Shown: piece after piece, positions 43,487 to 52,616 of the stretch | How the letters are laid out: each line of letters begins with the position of its first letter | Numbering within the stretch: position 1 is the first letter of the stretch | Assembly (NCBI GenBank): GCA_046352935.1 | Contig: JAXMGR010000019.1 | Coordinates: forward strand, 1-64,000 | Direction: 5' to 3' | From: CAYWMY01 sp046352935 | GTDB taxonomy: Bacteria > Pseudomonadota > Gammaproteobacteria > Steroidobacterales > Steroidobacteraceae | Length of the DNA stretch: 64,000 nt | Made by a program: the position numbers and the translations under genes | Notes under the pieces: model-generated | Seen by the model: the letters and a program-made list of their open reading frames with translations, nothing else | What the model was told of the DNA's origin: nothing | The model's database searches: none

Positions 43487-44143
43487 TCACTTCACCGGCC
43501 GCGCATCGGCCAGGTCGTCGATCTTGAGCTCCAGCAGTCCGGCGTCGACGAGCACCTGGTCGGGCGTGGCGCGTGACGCGGCCAGCGCTGCCTCGTAGGC
43601 GCGGAGCGCGCTGGCGCGGTCACCCTTCGCGAGCAGGACATCGCCGCGGATCTCCTCGACACGCGCATCGATCGCCGGCGTCTTCGCCGCGTCGAGGGTC
43701 TTCAGCGCCGCGTCGTGCTGGCCCTGCGCGAGCTGCACGCGTGCCAGCCGCAGGCGTGCGATCGTGCGCAGGTGATCGTCGCGCGCATCCTTCGCGAGCT
43801 TCGCGAGCCGCTTCGCACCCTGGTCGAGTTCACCGACCTCGACATGGGCCCGCGCGGCGAGCAGTTCGGCCTGGTCGGCGTAGGGCGTGCGCGGGTAGTC
43901 TGCAGCGATCTGCCCGGCGAGCTTGAAGGCGAGCGGCCTTTCGTTCTTCGCGAGCGCCGCGGCCATCTGTTCGTACAGCGCCTCGGCCGCGACGGCCTGA
44001 CGCGTGCGCCAGCCGCCCCACAGCTCGCGTCCGTAGACGATGCCGAGGCCGAGCGCCACCGCCACGACGAGCCACAGCCAGTTCTCGCGGAACCAGCGCT
44101 TCAGTGTCTCGGCCTGTTCCCGTTCCGACAGGTAATCGTCCAT
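43487..44143 (-). CDS. yfgM: YfgM-type membrane-anchored TPR protein
   Basis: A 218-residue inner-membrane protein: a cytosolic N-terminus (DDYLSEREQAETLKRWFREN), one transmembrane helix (WLWLVVAVALGLGIVYG, about residues 22-40) and a periplasmic TPR-like helical domain. The E. coli homologue associates with the SecYEG translocon and periplasmic chaperone PpiD. It is placed between hisS and bamB, the standard order, and ends just before the bamB start. Confidence 0.92.
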   Translation of the reverse strand: MDDYLSEREQAETLKRWFRENWLWLVVAVALGLGIVYGRELWGGWRTRQAVAAEALYEQMAAALAKNERPLAFKLAGQIAADYPRTPYADQAELLAARAHVEVGELDQGAKRLAKLAKDARDDHLRTIARLRLARVQLAQGQHDAALKTLDAAKTPAIDARVEEIRGDVLLAKGDRASALRAYEAALAASRATPDQVLVDAGLLELKIDDLADARPVK

Positions 44144-44180
44144 GCGTACTCCCCGCGCGGCGCCCGGTGGCGCCGGCCCC

Positions 44181-45470
<1,290 letters not shown>

Positions 45471-45471
45471 G

Positions 45472-46401
45472 TCACTCACCCCGCGCACCGACCTGTCGGC
45501 GCGCCGCTTCGGAGACGCCGCCCTTCGCGTCGATCTGGATCCATGCGGTGTCGGCGATACGCAGGGCGCGCGGCACGGACACCTCGCGACCATCGAGCGA
45601 GAGGGTCACACCGCTGGCGTTGCCGAGCAGCACGCGCAGCGGCGGGTTCCCGCGCACGGTGCGCTGACCGCCGGCGGGCACCAGCTCGAACGCGAGCCGC
45701 CGGTCGCGGGCATCGTAGACCTCGAACCAGCTCTGCGTACGGAACCGCAGCTGCAGTTCGGCGCCCGCCGCGGGCGCAGCCGGCGGCGAGGCATCCGCTG
45801 CGCGCGACGCTGCGGTGACTGCAGGCGTCACGGACGCGGCCGGAGTCTCGACCACCTCGGCGACCTCCGCGGCCGCCATGCCCGCGGCGGGCGGCACACC
45901 GGAGCCCGCCACCATGACTTCGGCCGGGCCCGGCGTCGGCTCCATGCTCGACGGACCCGGCGCTGCAGCGGGCGCGTCCCCGCGCCGGGAGGCTCCCGCC
46001 GACAAGCCGGCAGGCGCGTACGCATACCACCACCAGAGCGCGGCCACCACGAGCACGAGGGCGCCGATGGCGAGCGCAGGCATGGGATTGCGCCGCTTCG
46101 TGACCGACAGGTCGCGGGCGCTCGCCGCGGGGATCAGTGTGGGTGCCGGCATCGCGGCTCCCCGCTCGGCGAACAGGGCGAGCACCTCGTCGGCAGGCAG
46201 ACCGACGAGTTCCGCGTACTTGCGCAGGTGACCGCGGACATAGACCGCGGCGCCCAGCTCCTCGAAGCGATCGGCCTCCAGCGCCGCGAACCGGTGGGGC
46301 TCGAGCCGGAGCTGCTCCGCGACACGCGCAGCCGTGAGGTTCATGCGCTCACGGGCCTCGCGCAGCCGCCGGCCCGGTGAACGATCGCTCGTGTCGTTCA
46401 T
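45472..46401 (-). CDS. rodZ: Cytoskeletal cell-shape protein RodZ
   Basis: A 309-residue RodZ: an N-terminal Xre-type helix-turn-helix (LREARERMNLTAARVAEQLR, YVRGHLRKYAELVGLP), a basic stretch, one transmembrane helix (ALAIGALVLVVAALWWWYA, about residues 108-126), an Ala/Pro-rich linker and a C-terminal beta domain (DUF4115-like, SWFEVYDARDRRLAFELV). RodZ links MreB to the membrane for cell elongation. It overlaps the pilW stop by 4 bp, and hisS follows at once. Confidence 0.93.
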   Translation of the reverse strand: MNDTSDRSPGRRLREARERMNLTAARVAEQLRLEPHRFAALEADRFEELGAAVYVRGHLRKYAELVGLPADEVLALFAERGAAMPAPTLIPAASARDLSVTKRRNPMPALAIGALVLVVAALWWWYAYAPAGLSAGASRRGDAPAAAPGPSSMEPTPGPAEVMVAGSGVPPAAGMAAAEVAEVVETPAASVTPAVTAASRAADASPPAAPAAGAELQLRFRTQSWFEVYDARDRRLAFELVPAGGQRTVRGNPPLRVLLGNASGVTLSLDGREVSVPRALRIADTAWIQIDAKGGVSEAARRQVGARGE

Positions 46402-47162
46402 CCGGGATTGCGCTCCTCGGGATCGTCCAGCGCACGCGCCTCGGCCGAATCCGGGAACTCGCGGCGCAACCGGCCGGCGTATTCATCGGCCGCGGCGCGG
46501 TCGCCGAGCGTGCGCTCGGCCTTCACGCCGATCATCAGCAGCTCGGGGCTGGCCGGCCCGACCGCGAGATAGCGCTGCAGGAAAGCGCGCACCTGCATGG
46601 AGTTGCCACGCGCGGCGGCAACGCTCGTCATCTGCATGAGGGCATCGGCATAGTTCGGCCGGAGGCCGAGCGCGGTGCGCAGGTAGCCTTCCGCCTCGGG
46701 CAAACGCCCGTTCTGGCGCGCGCAGGTCCCCGCATTCGTGTAGGCGATCTCGGGCGCGCGGGACATCGGACTCTTCGCGGCACGTTCGAACATCGCCTCG
46801 CCGGCCCGCGCGTCGCCGCGCCGGCAGAGATAGGACGCGTAGGCGTTCAGCGCCTCGGGGCTGTCCCGGTCGACGTTGAGTGCCCTGCGGTAGTGGCCTT
46901 CGGCGCGCGAGGTGTCGCGCAGCTGCTCGTACAGCAGCGCGGCGGCGAGCTGCACGCCGATGTTGCGCGAGTTCTGCTTGAGTGCACGCTCGATCTTCTC
47001 GCGCGCGACGGGCAGGTTCCCCTGCCGCAGGTACTGGATGCCGAGCTGGGCATTGACCTCGGCCGCCTGCTTCGGCGACTCGGGCGTGACGGCGGGCACC
47101 GCGGTCGAGAACGCCAGGGCGATCGCGAGTGCGAGCGCGGCGGCAGGCGGTCGCCGGGTCAT
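46398..47162 (-). CDS. pilW: Type IV pilus biogenesis TPR protein PilW/PilF
   Basis: A 254-residue protein with an N-terminal signal (AAALALAIALAFSTAVPA) and about six TPR units (AQLGIQYLRQGNLPVAREKI, AYASYLCRRGDARAGEAMFE, TALGLRPNYADALMQM). It is the PilF/PilW pilotin-type protein that assists secretin assembly of type IV pili. No lipobox cysteine is evident after the signal, which is unusual for a pilotin. ATG 47162 overlaps the rlmN stop as ATGA. The order rlmN-pilW-rodZ is conserved. Confidence 0.88.
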   Translation of the reverse strand: MTRRPPAAALALAIALAFSTAVPAVTPESPKQAAEVNAQLGIQYLRQGNLPVAREKIERALKQNSRNIGVQLAAALLYEQLRDTSRAEGHYRRALNVDRDSPEALNAYASYLCRRGDARAGEAMFERAAKSPMSRAPEIAYTNAGTCARQNGRLPEAEGYLRTALGLRPNYADALMQMTSVAAARGNSMQVRAFLQRYLAVGPASPELLMIGVKAERTLGDRAAADEYAGRLRREFPDSAEARALDDPEERNPG

Positions 47163-48271
47163 GGCTGCACCGTCAGGCCGACGAGCTTCCGGCCGAGCCT
47201 CACCTGCACACGGTCGCGCACGCGGCCGACGAGCTGGCCACACGCGGCGTCGATGTCGTCGCCGCGCGTCCTGCGGATCGTGGCGATCACGCCGCGTTTC
47301 ATGAGCGCGTCGCGGAATGCGTCCACGGCCGCGGGCGCCGAGCGACGGTAGCGGGTGCCCGGGAAGGTGTTGAAGGGAATCAGGTTCACCTTGGCCTCGC
47401 GGCCCCGCAGCAGGGCGGCCAGTTCGCGGGCGTGCTCGGGGCGGTCGTTGATGCCGTCGAGCATCGCATACTCGAAAGTGATGTTGCGCCCGTTCTGCCG
47501 CTCGAGGTAGTGCCAGCACGCCTCCAGCAGCTCGGCGATCGGGTGCCGGCGGTTGATGGGCACGAGCTCGTCGCGCAGCGCGTCGTTCGGCGCATGCAGC
47601 GACACGGCGAGCGCGACGTTGCAGTCCTCCGCGAGCCGGTAGATCTGCGGCACCAGCCCCGAGGTCGACAGCGTCACACGGCGGCGCGAGAGGTCGTAGG
47701 CGAGGTCGTCGAGGAACACCCGCATCGCCGGCAGCACGGCGCGGTAGTTCGCGAGTGGCTCACCCATGCCCATGAACACGACGTTGGTGATGATGCGCTC
47801 ACCGCCGGGCTCACGCCCCAGCTCGCGGTTCGCGAGCCAGACCTGGCCCACGATCTCGGCAGCCGAGAGATTCCGGTTGAAGCCCTGCTGCGCCGTACTG
47901 CAGAACGAGCAGTCCATCGCGCAGCCGATCTGGCTCGAGATGCACAGCGTGCCGCGCCCGGGCTCGGGGATGAACACCATTTCCACGGCCTGCTCGACGC
48001 CTTCCGCGCCCGGCATGCGCAGCACCCACTTCCGGGTGCCGTCCGCCGAGCGCTGGCTGGTCACGACCTCGGGGACGCGGATCCCGGCGACGGTCGCGAG
48101 CCCGGCGCGGAAGTCCTTCGCGAGGTCCGTCATGCGGTCGAAATCGCTCTCGCCGCGCTGGTGCATCCACTGCATCAGCTGGCGCGCGCGGAACGGCTTC
48201 GCGCCCAGGCCCGCGACGAAGGCCTCGAGCCCGGCGCGATCGAGTCCCAGCAGGTTGGTCTTCTCCGCCAC
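47159..48271 (-). CDS. rlmN: 23S rRNA / tRNA adenine-C2 methyltransferase RlmN
   Basis: A 370-residue radical SAM methyltransferase that methylates A2503 of 23S rRNA and A37 of some tRNAs. The CxxxCxxC cluster motif is CAMDCSFC; the mechanistic cysteine near the C-terminus is in DDIDAACGQL. The SAM-contact motif GMGEPLANY is present. GTG 48271 is preferred because AAGGGA lies 6 bp upstream; GTG 48286 is also in frame. It lies between ndk and pilW as usual. Confidence 0.96.
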   Translation of the reverse strand: MAEKTNLLGLDRAGLEAFVAGLGAKPFRARQLMQWMHQRGESDFDRMTDLAKDFRAGLATVAGIRVPEVVTSQRSADGTRKWVLRMPGAEGVEQAVEMVFIPEPGRGTLCISSQIGCAMDCSFCSTAQQGFNRNLSAAEIVGQVWLANRELGREPGGERIITNVVFMGMGEPLANYRAVLPAMRVFLDDLAYDLSRRRVTLSTSGLVPQIYRLAEDCNVALAVSLHAPNDALRDELVPINRRHPIAELLEACWHYLERQNGRNITFEYAMLDGINDRPEHARELAALLRGREAKVNLIPFNTFPGTRYRRSAPAAVDAFRDALMKRGVIATIRRTRGDDIDAACGQLVGRVRDRVQVRLGRKLVGLTVQP

Positions 48272-48305
48272 GGACCGTCCCTTCACCGCCGCCGCGCGCC
48301 GCGCT

Positions 48306-48737
48306 TCAGCGCGTGCGCGGGCAGAGCTCCGTCTCGCTGAAGAAATAGGCGATCTCGCGCGCCGCGTTCTCGGCGCTGTCCGAGCCGTGCACGACGTTCT
48401 CCTCGATGCTGGCGGCCAGGTCGGCGCGGATCGTGCCGGGCGCGGCCTTCTTCGGATCGGTGGCGCCCATGATGTCGCGGTGCTTCTGCACGGCGTTCTC
48501 GCCCTCGAGCACCTGCACGGCCACCGGACCCGACGTCATGTACCTGCACAGGTCCTTGAAGAACGGTCGCTCGCGATGCACGGCGTAGAAGCCCTCGGCC
48601 TCGGTGGGCGTGAGATGCCGCATGCGCGCGGCGACGATGCGCAGGCCGGCCTGTTCGAAGCGGCGGTAAACCTCGCCGATCAGGTTCTTGGCCACGCCGT
48701 CGGGCTTCACGATGGACAGGGTGCGTTCGAGCGCCAT
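48306..48737 (-). CDS. ndk: Nucleoside diphosphate kinase
   Basis: A 143-residue NDK that balances NTP pools by phosphate transfer via a phosphohistidine. It has MALERTLSIVKPDGVAKNLI at the start and the active-site His in ENVVHGSDSAENAAREIAYF. ATG 48737 is used and the upstream extension is rejected. It lies between iscA and rlmN, matching the E. coli order once the missing hsc/fdx genes are allowed for. Confidence 0.97.
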   Translation of the reverse strand: MALERTLSIVKPDGVAKNLIGEVYRRFEQAGLRIVAARMRHLTPTEAEGFYAVHRERPFFKDLCRYMTSGPVAVQVLEGENAVQKHRDIMGATDPKKAAPGTIRADLAASIEENVVHGSDSAENAAREIAYFFSETELCPRTR

Positions 48738-48926
48738 GAGATTCCTCGGAAATGAATGATGGTCAGGGCTGGGATCGCGACAACCGGCACCAGGTTCCAC
48801 CCGGATGGACCGCCGCCGCAGGAAAGCCGCGCAGTTTACCCCGCGAGCCGGGTCCCGGCAATCGGCGGAGGCACTGGAAGTGCCCGGAACACAAGGAGTT
48901 TTCGCCGCAGCCGCCGCAGCGCAGCC

Positions 48927-49250
48927 TCAGACGGTGAAGCTCTCGCCGCAGCCGCACTCGCCCTTGATGTTGGGGTTCCGGAACCGGAACGCCTCGTTCA
49001 GTCCCTGCCGGACGAAATCCACTTCCGTCCCGTCGACGAGCGGCAGGCTCTCCGCGTCGACGAAGATGCGCACGCCGCAGGACTCGAACACATGATCTCC
49101 GGTCGCGCGGTCCTCGGCGACCTTCACGACATAGGCGAAGCCCGAACAGCCCGTCTTCTTGACCGCGAGCCGCAGACCGAGACCGGCCGGCTGGGCGACC
49201 AGGTAGGACTTCACTCGCTGGGCGGCGGACTCGGTCAGGGTGATGGACAT
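48927..49250 (-). CDS. iscA: A-type iron-sulfur carrier IscA
   Basis: A 107-residue A-type Fe-S carrier with the three conserved cysteines, in KKTGCSGFAY and GECGCGESF. Length and position just after the cysteine desulfurase gene favour IscA over ErpA. It is expected to deliver Fe-S clusters to apoproteins. ATG 49250 is 6 bp from the stop of the IscS fusion, so the two are co-transcribed. No iscU, hscB, hscA or fdx follows; ndk comes next. Confidence 0.92.
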   Translation of the reverse strand: MSITLTESAAQRVKSYLVAQPAGLGLRLAVKKTGCSGFAYVVKVAEDRATGDHVFESCGVRIFVDAESLPLVDGTEVDFVRQGLNEAFRFRNPNIKGECGCGESFTV

Positions 49251-49256
49251 CGTCGG

Positions 49257-50891
49257 TTACCGTGCCTGTTCGACACCGCTATTAATCGGCATGACGCCGC
49301 AGGATTCAAGCGCCCGGGCTGCATCTTCGACCACGAGGAGACGGCCGAGTTTCTCCTCCGGGACGGCGAGTTCGCGGGAGAGCCGGCGGGCATCGACCCG
49401 GCAGGCCCTCGCGAGCGGCTCACCGACCATCCGGTCCGCGGCCAGCGAGGCCGCGGCGAGCGTGTGAGGGCAGCCGAAGGCACCGAAGGCCGTCGCCGTC
49501 ACGACACCCTCCCGCACCCGCACGTCGAACTGGACCTCGGCGGCGGAGCGGGCGCGATCCCCGGCACGGGCGCGAAGGTGCAGACCGGAGCCATCCGGCG
49601 GGAGCCTGACCACCGGCGCGCCGAAGCGCTCCAGCACCGCCGCCGAGTACTCCGGGAACAGGCCCGACTCCCGGAGCGTGCGCACGAGGTCGCGCGGACG
49701 GTCCGGCTCCGGCGGCGTCTCGGCGCGATCGGGCAGCAGCGACCGCAGCCGGCGCACCGCCGCCAGGATCGTCTCGGCGGCCCGGTCGACCTCGTCGGCG
49801 GTCGTGCCCCGCCCGAGGGACAGCCTGAGTGAAGCCTGGGCCTGGAGATCCGAGAGCCCCAGCGCCCGCAGCACGTAGGACGGCTCGCCGGTCGCCGAGC
49901 TGCAGGCGGCACCGCTCGAAGCGACGACCGCTCCCTCCAGCAGGAGCAGCAGACTCTCGCCCTCGACATCGTCGAAGCGCAGGTTCAGGAGGCCGGGCGC
50001 ACGCGGTGTCCGCGCGCCGTTGACCTGCGCGCTGCCCGCCGCCACGAGCCGCGCCTCCAGCCGGTCGCGGAGCGCCGCGATCCGCGCCATGTCCGCCTCC
50101 AGCCCGCGGACGGCGATCCGCGCCGCGACGCCGAAGCCCGCGATCTGGTGCGTGGCCGGTGTACCGGAGCGCAGCCCGCCTTCGTGTCCGCCGCCGAAGA
50201 CGAGCGGTACCAGCGTCGGTCGCGGATCCCGACGCACGTACAGCGCGCCGATGCCCTTGGGCCCGTACATCTTGTGGGCCGAGAACGAGACGAGATCAGC
50301 GTCGAGTGCGACGACGTCGAGCGGAATGCGGCCCGCGCTCTGGGCCGCGTCGATGTGCAGCAGGATGCCGCGCGCACGGCACAGCCGCGCGACCGCCCCC
50401 ACGTCCTGGATCACGCCGGTTTCGTTGTTCACGTGCATCAGCGACACGAGCACCGTGTCCGGCTCGAGCGCCTGCTCCACCTGCGCGGGCGTGACGATGC
50501 CGTCGGCGCCGGGCCTGATCCAGCCGATCCGGAAGCCTTCGCGCCCGAGACGCCGGCAGGCGTCCAGCACGGCCCGATGCTCGGTGCGCGAGGTCACGAT
50601 GTGACTGCCGCGATCGCGGTTGCCGCGCGCGGCACCGAGCACTGCGAGGTTGATGCTCTCGGTGGCGCCCGAGGTGAACACGAGATCGCCGGGCGGCGCG
50701 TTCACGAGGGCAGCGACCTCGCCGCGCGCACGCTCGACGAGCGCCCGCGCGCGGCGGCCCGGCAGATGACGCGAGGCGGGATTGGCGGCGAGCTCCGGAT
50801 CGCGCAGCACCGCGCAGATCTCCTCGGCAACGCAGGGATCCACGGGAGTCGTCGCCGCGTGATCGAGATACACCGACGGAGCGCCGCTCAA
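49257..50891 (-). CDS. iscS: Cysteine desulfurase fused to a degenerate IscU-like domain
   Basis: A 544-residue protein. Residues 1 to about 390 are a class V PLP cysteine desulfurase: SVYLDHAATTPVD, PLP-Lys in SFSAHKMYGPKG, catalytic Cys in SSGAACSSATGEP. The rest resembles the IscU scaffold (SGLFPEYSAAVLERFGAPVV, then FGAFGCPHTLAAASLAADRM), but only the middle cysteine of the three cluster ligands remains. The usual ACGD and HCS positions read AGDRA and GRLLV. The TTG start at 50891 overlaps the trmJ stop as TTGA with GGAG 7 bp upstream; GTG 50873 is an alternative. Confidence 0.88.
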   Translation of the reverse strand: MSGAPSVYLDHAATTPVDPCVAEEICAVLRDPELAANPASRHLPGRRARALVERARGEVAALVNAPPGDLVFTSGATESINLAVLGAARGNRDRGSHIVTSRTEHRAVLDACRRLGREGFRIGWIRPGADGIVTPAQVEQALEPDTVLVSLMHVNNETGVIQDVGAVARLCRARGILLHIDAAQSAGRIPLDVVALDADLVSFSAHKMYGPKGIGALYVRRDPRPTLVPLVFGGGHEGGLRSGTPATHQIAGFGVAARIAVRGLEADMARIAALRDRLEARLVAAGSAQVNGARTPRAPGLLNLRFDDVEGESLLLLLEGAVVASSGAACSSATGEPSYVLRALGLSDLQAQASLRLSLGRGTTADEVDRAAETILAAVRRLRSLLPDRAETPPEPDRPRDLVRTLRESGLFPEYSAAVLERFGAPVVRLPPDGSGLHLRARAGDRARSAAEVQFDVRVREGVVTATAFGAFGCPHTLAAASLAADRMVGEPLARACRVDARRLSRELAVPEEKLGRLLVVEDAARALESCGVMPINSGVEQAR

Positions 50892-51616
50892 GTGTCGTCT
50901 CCGCGGCGGCACTGCGCCTCGATCTCGGTCAACAGGCCCCGCAGGATCTGCACTTCGCTGTCGTCGGGAACGGCACGGCCGAACAGCCGGCGCAGGTGGT
51001 CCATCACGTGCGCGAGGCTCCGGCCGCGCGCGTAGCCGAGCGCGTCGATGACGCGCGCGAGGTGCTCGTACAGGTGCTGGAGCTGCTGCGCCGTCGCCGG
51101 CAGCGTCGCGACGGGAAGCGGCACCGGCGGCGCGTCGCCGGCCGCGAGCCGGAGCTCGTAAGCGACGATCTGCACGGCCTGTGCGAGATTGAGCGACTCG
51201 TAGGCGGGATTCGCCGGTATCCGCACCAGCGCATGCGCGAGCGCGAGCTCTTCGTTCGCGAGGCCCGTGCGCTCCGCACCGAACAGCCATGCCACCGGGC
51301 GCGAAGCCGCCGCGGTGGTCGCTTCCGCCGCTGCCTCGCGTGGCGAGAGCACGCGGAAGTTCGCACTGCGCGGACGTGCGCTGGTCGCGAGCACGAGGCC
51401 GCAGTCCGCCACGGCCTCGACGATGGTGTCGTGCACACGGGCGCAGGCCAGCAGATCATCCGCGCCGGAGGCGAGCGCGGTCGCCTCGGCATGCGGGAAC
51501 CGCTTCGGCCGCACCAGCACCAGGTCTCCGGAACCCATCGTCTTGATCGCGCGCGCGGCCGCGCCGATGTTGCCCGGATGGCTGGTGTCGACCAGAACGT
51601 AGCGGATCGATTGCAT
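50888..51616 (-). CDS. trmJ: tRNA (cytidine/uridine-2'-O-)-methyltransferase TrmJ
   Basis: A 242-residue SPOUT methyltransferase for position 32 of tRNAs. It starts QSIRYVLVDTSHPGNIGAAA and has the knot motifs WLFGAERTGLANEEL and IPANPAYESLNLAQAV, with a C-terminal helical extension. ATG 51616 is used. It is divergent from suhB and directly upstream of the iscS fusion, as in the classical suhB / trmJ-isc arrangement, but iscR is missing. Confidence 0.94.
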   Translation of the reverse strand: MQSIRYVLVDTSHPGNIGAAARAIKTMGSGDLVLVRPKRFPHAEATALASGADDLLACARVHDTIVEAVADCGLVLATSARPRSANFRVLSPREAAAEATTAAASRPVAWLFGAERTGLANEELALAHALVRIPANPAYESLNLAQAVQIVAYELRLAAGDAPPVPLPVATLPATAQQLQHLYEHLARVIDALGYARGRSLAHVMDHLRRLFGRAVPDDSEVQILRGLLTEIEAQCRRGDDT

Positions 51617-51697
51617 GCGCGGGCGCCGTGGGTGCTCTGGTATTCTAGTCGCATGCCGGCGCGCCGCGGCGCGCCCGTTCTTTGTCAGCGGGGATCC

Positions 51698-52495
51698 ATG
51701 CACCCATTCATCACGATCGCGGTCCGCGCCGCCCGGCGCGCCGGCGAGGTCATCACGCGCAGCCTGCACCGGCTGGACGGGCTCGAGGTGACCGCCAAGA
51801 GTCACAACGACTTCGTGTCCGAGGTCGATCGGGCGGCCGAGCGCGAGATCATCTCGATCCTGCACAAGAGCTACCCCGCGCACGGATTCCTCGCGGAGGA
51901 GAGCGGTCGGGCCGGTGGCGACGAATACATCTGGATCATCGACCCGCTGGACGGCACCACGAATTTCCTGCACGGCTTCCCGCAGTTCGCCGTGTCCATC
52001 GCCTGCGAGCACCGCGGCCGGCCCGAGATCGCGGTGGTCTACGATCCGATGCGCCAGGAACTCTTCACGGCGGAGCGTGGCGGTGGCGCACAGCTCGAAG
52101 GCCGGAAGATCCGTGTCAGCCGGCAGCGCACCCTGGACGGAGCACTCGTCGGCACGGGCTTTCCCTATCGCGCGAATTCGCGCTGGATCGATCCGTATCT
52201 CGGCATGCTGCGCACGGTGATGCAGCAGACCGCAGGCGTGCGGCGCCCCGGCTCCGCCGCGCTGGACCTTGCCTATGTGGCGGCGGGACGGCTCGACGGG
52301 TTCTGGGAACTCGGGCTGGCGCCGTGGGACACGGCGGCCGGCACGCTGCTGATCACGGAGGCGGGCGGCCGCGTCGGCACGCTGTCCGGCAAGGTCTACG
52401 ACCAGTCAGGACACATCGTCGCGGGCAACCCGAAGGTGTTCGAGGCGCTCGTCGAGGCGCTGGCGCCGCATGTGCCGAACGAGCTGCAGGACTGA
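51698..52495 (+). CDS. suhB: Inositol-1-monophosphatase SuhB
   Basis: A 265-residue Mg-dependent phosphatase of the IMPase family, also known to take part in rRNA transcription antitermination complexes. Metal motifs are FLAEESGR, WIIDPLDGTTNFLHGFP and APWDTAAGTLLITEAGG. ATG 51698 is preceded by a GGGGA. It is divergent from trmJ, and its stop codon lies inside the left arm of the large inverted repeat at 52490-52616. Confidence 0.95.
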   Translation: MHPFITIAVRAARRAGEVITRSLHRLDGLEVTAKSHNDFVSEVDRAAEREIISILHKSYPAHGFLAEESGRAGGDEYIWIIDPLDGTTNFLHGFPQFAVSIACEHRGRPEIAVVYDPMRQELFTAERGGGAQLEGRKIRVSRQRTLDGALVGTGFPYRANSRWIDPYLGMLRTVMQQTAGVRRPGSAALDLAYVAAGRLDGFWELGLAPWDTAAGTLLITEAGGRVGTLSGKVYDQSGHIVAGNPKVFEALVEALAPHVPNELQD

Positions 52496-52616
52496 CGGGA
52501 GCGGGGACACGCACGGCCCGCGGCCACGACGTCCCGATCGCGCGGGCGCGTAGGAGGGCCCGCGCGACAAGCCCAAGCCATGCCGGGGATCGTGCGTGTC
52601 CCCGCTCCCGTCAGTC
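52490..52616. terminator. 127-bp inverted-repeat structure between convergent genes
   Basis: The 26 bases at 52490-52515 (starting GACTGACGGGAGCGG) are the exact reverse complement of 52591-52616. Inside lies a second perfect stem, TCGCGCGGGC (52538-52547) with GCCCGCGCGA (52558-52567). The outer arms contain the stop codons of suhB and of the convergent lipoprotein gene. It could end transcription from both sides, although it lacks a T-tract; a miniature mobile element or a structured RNA are alternatives. Confidence 0.6.
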
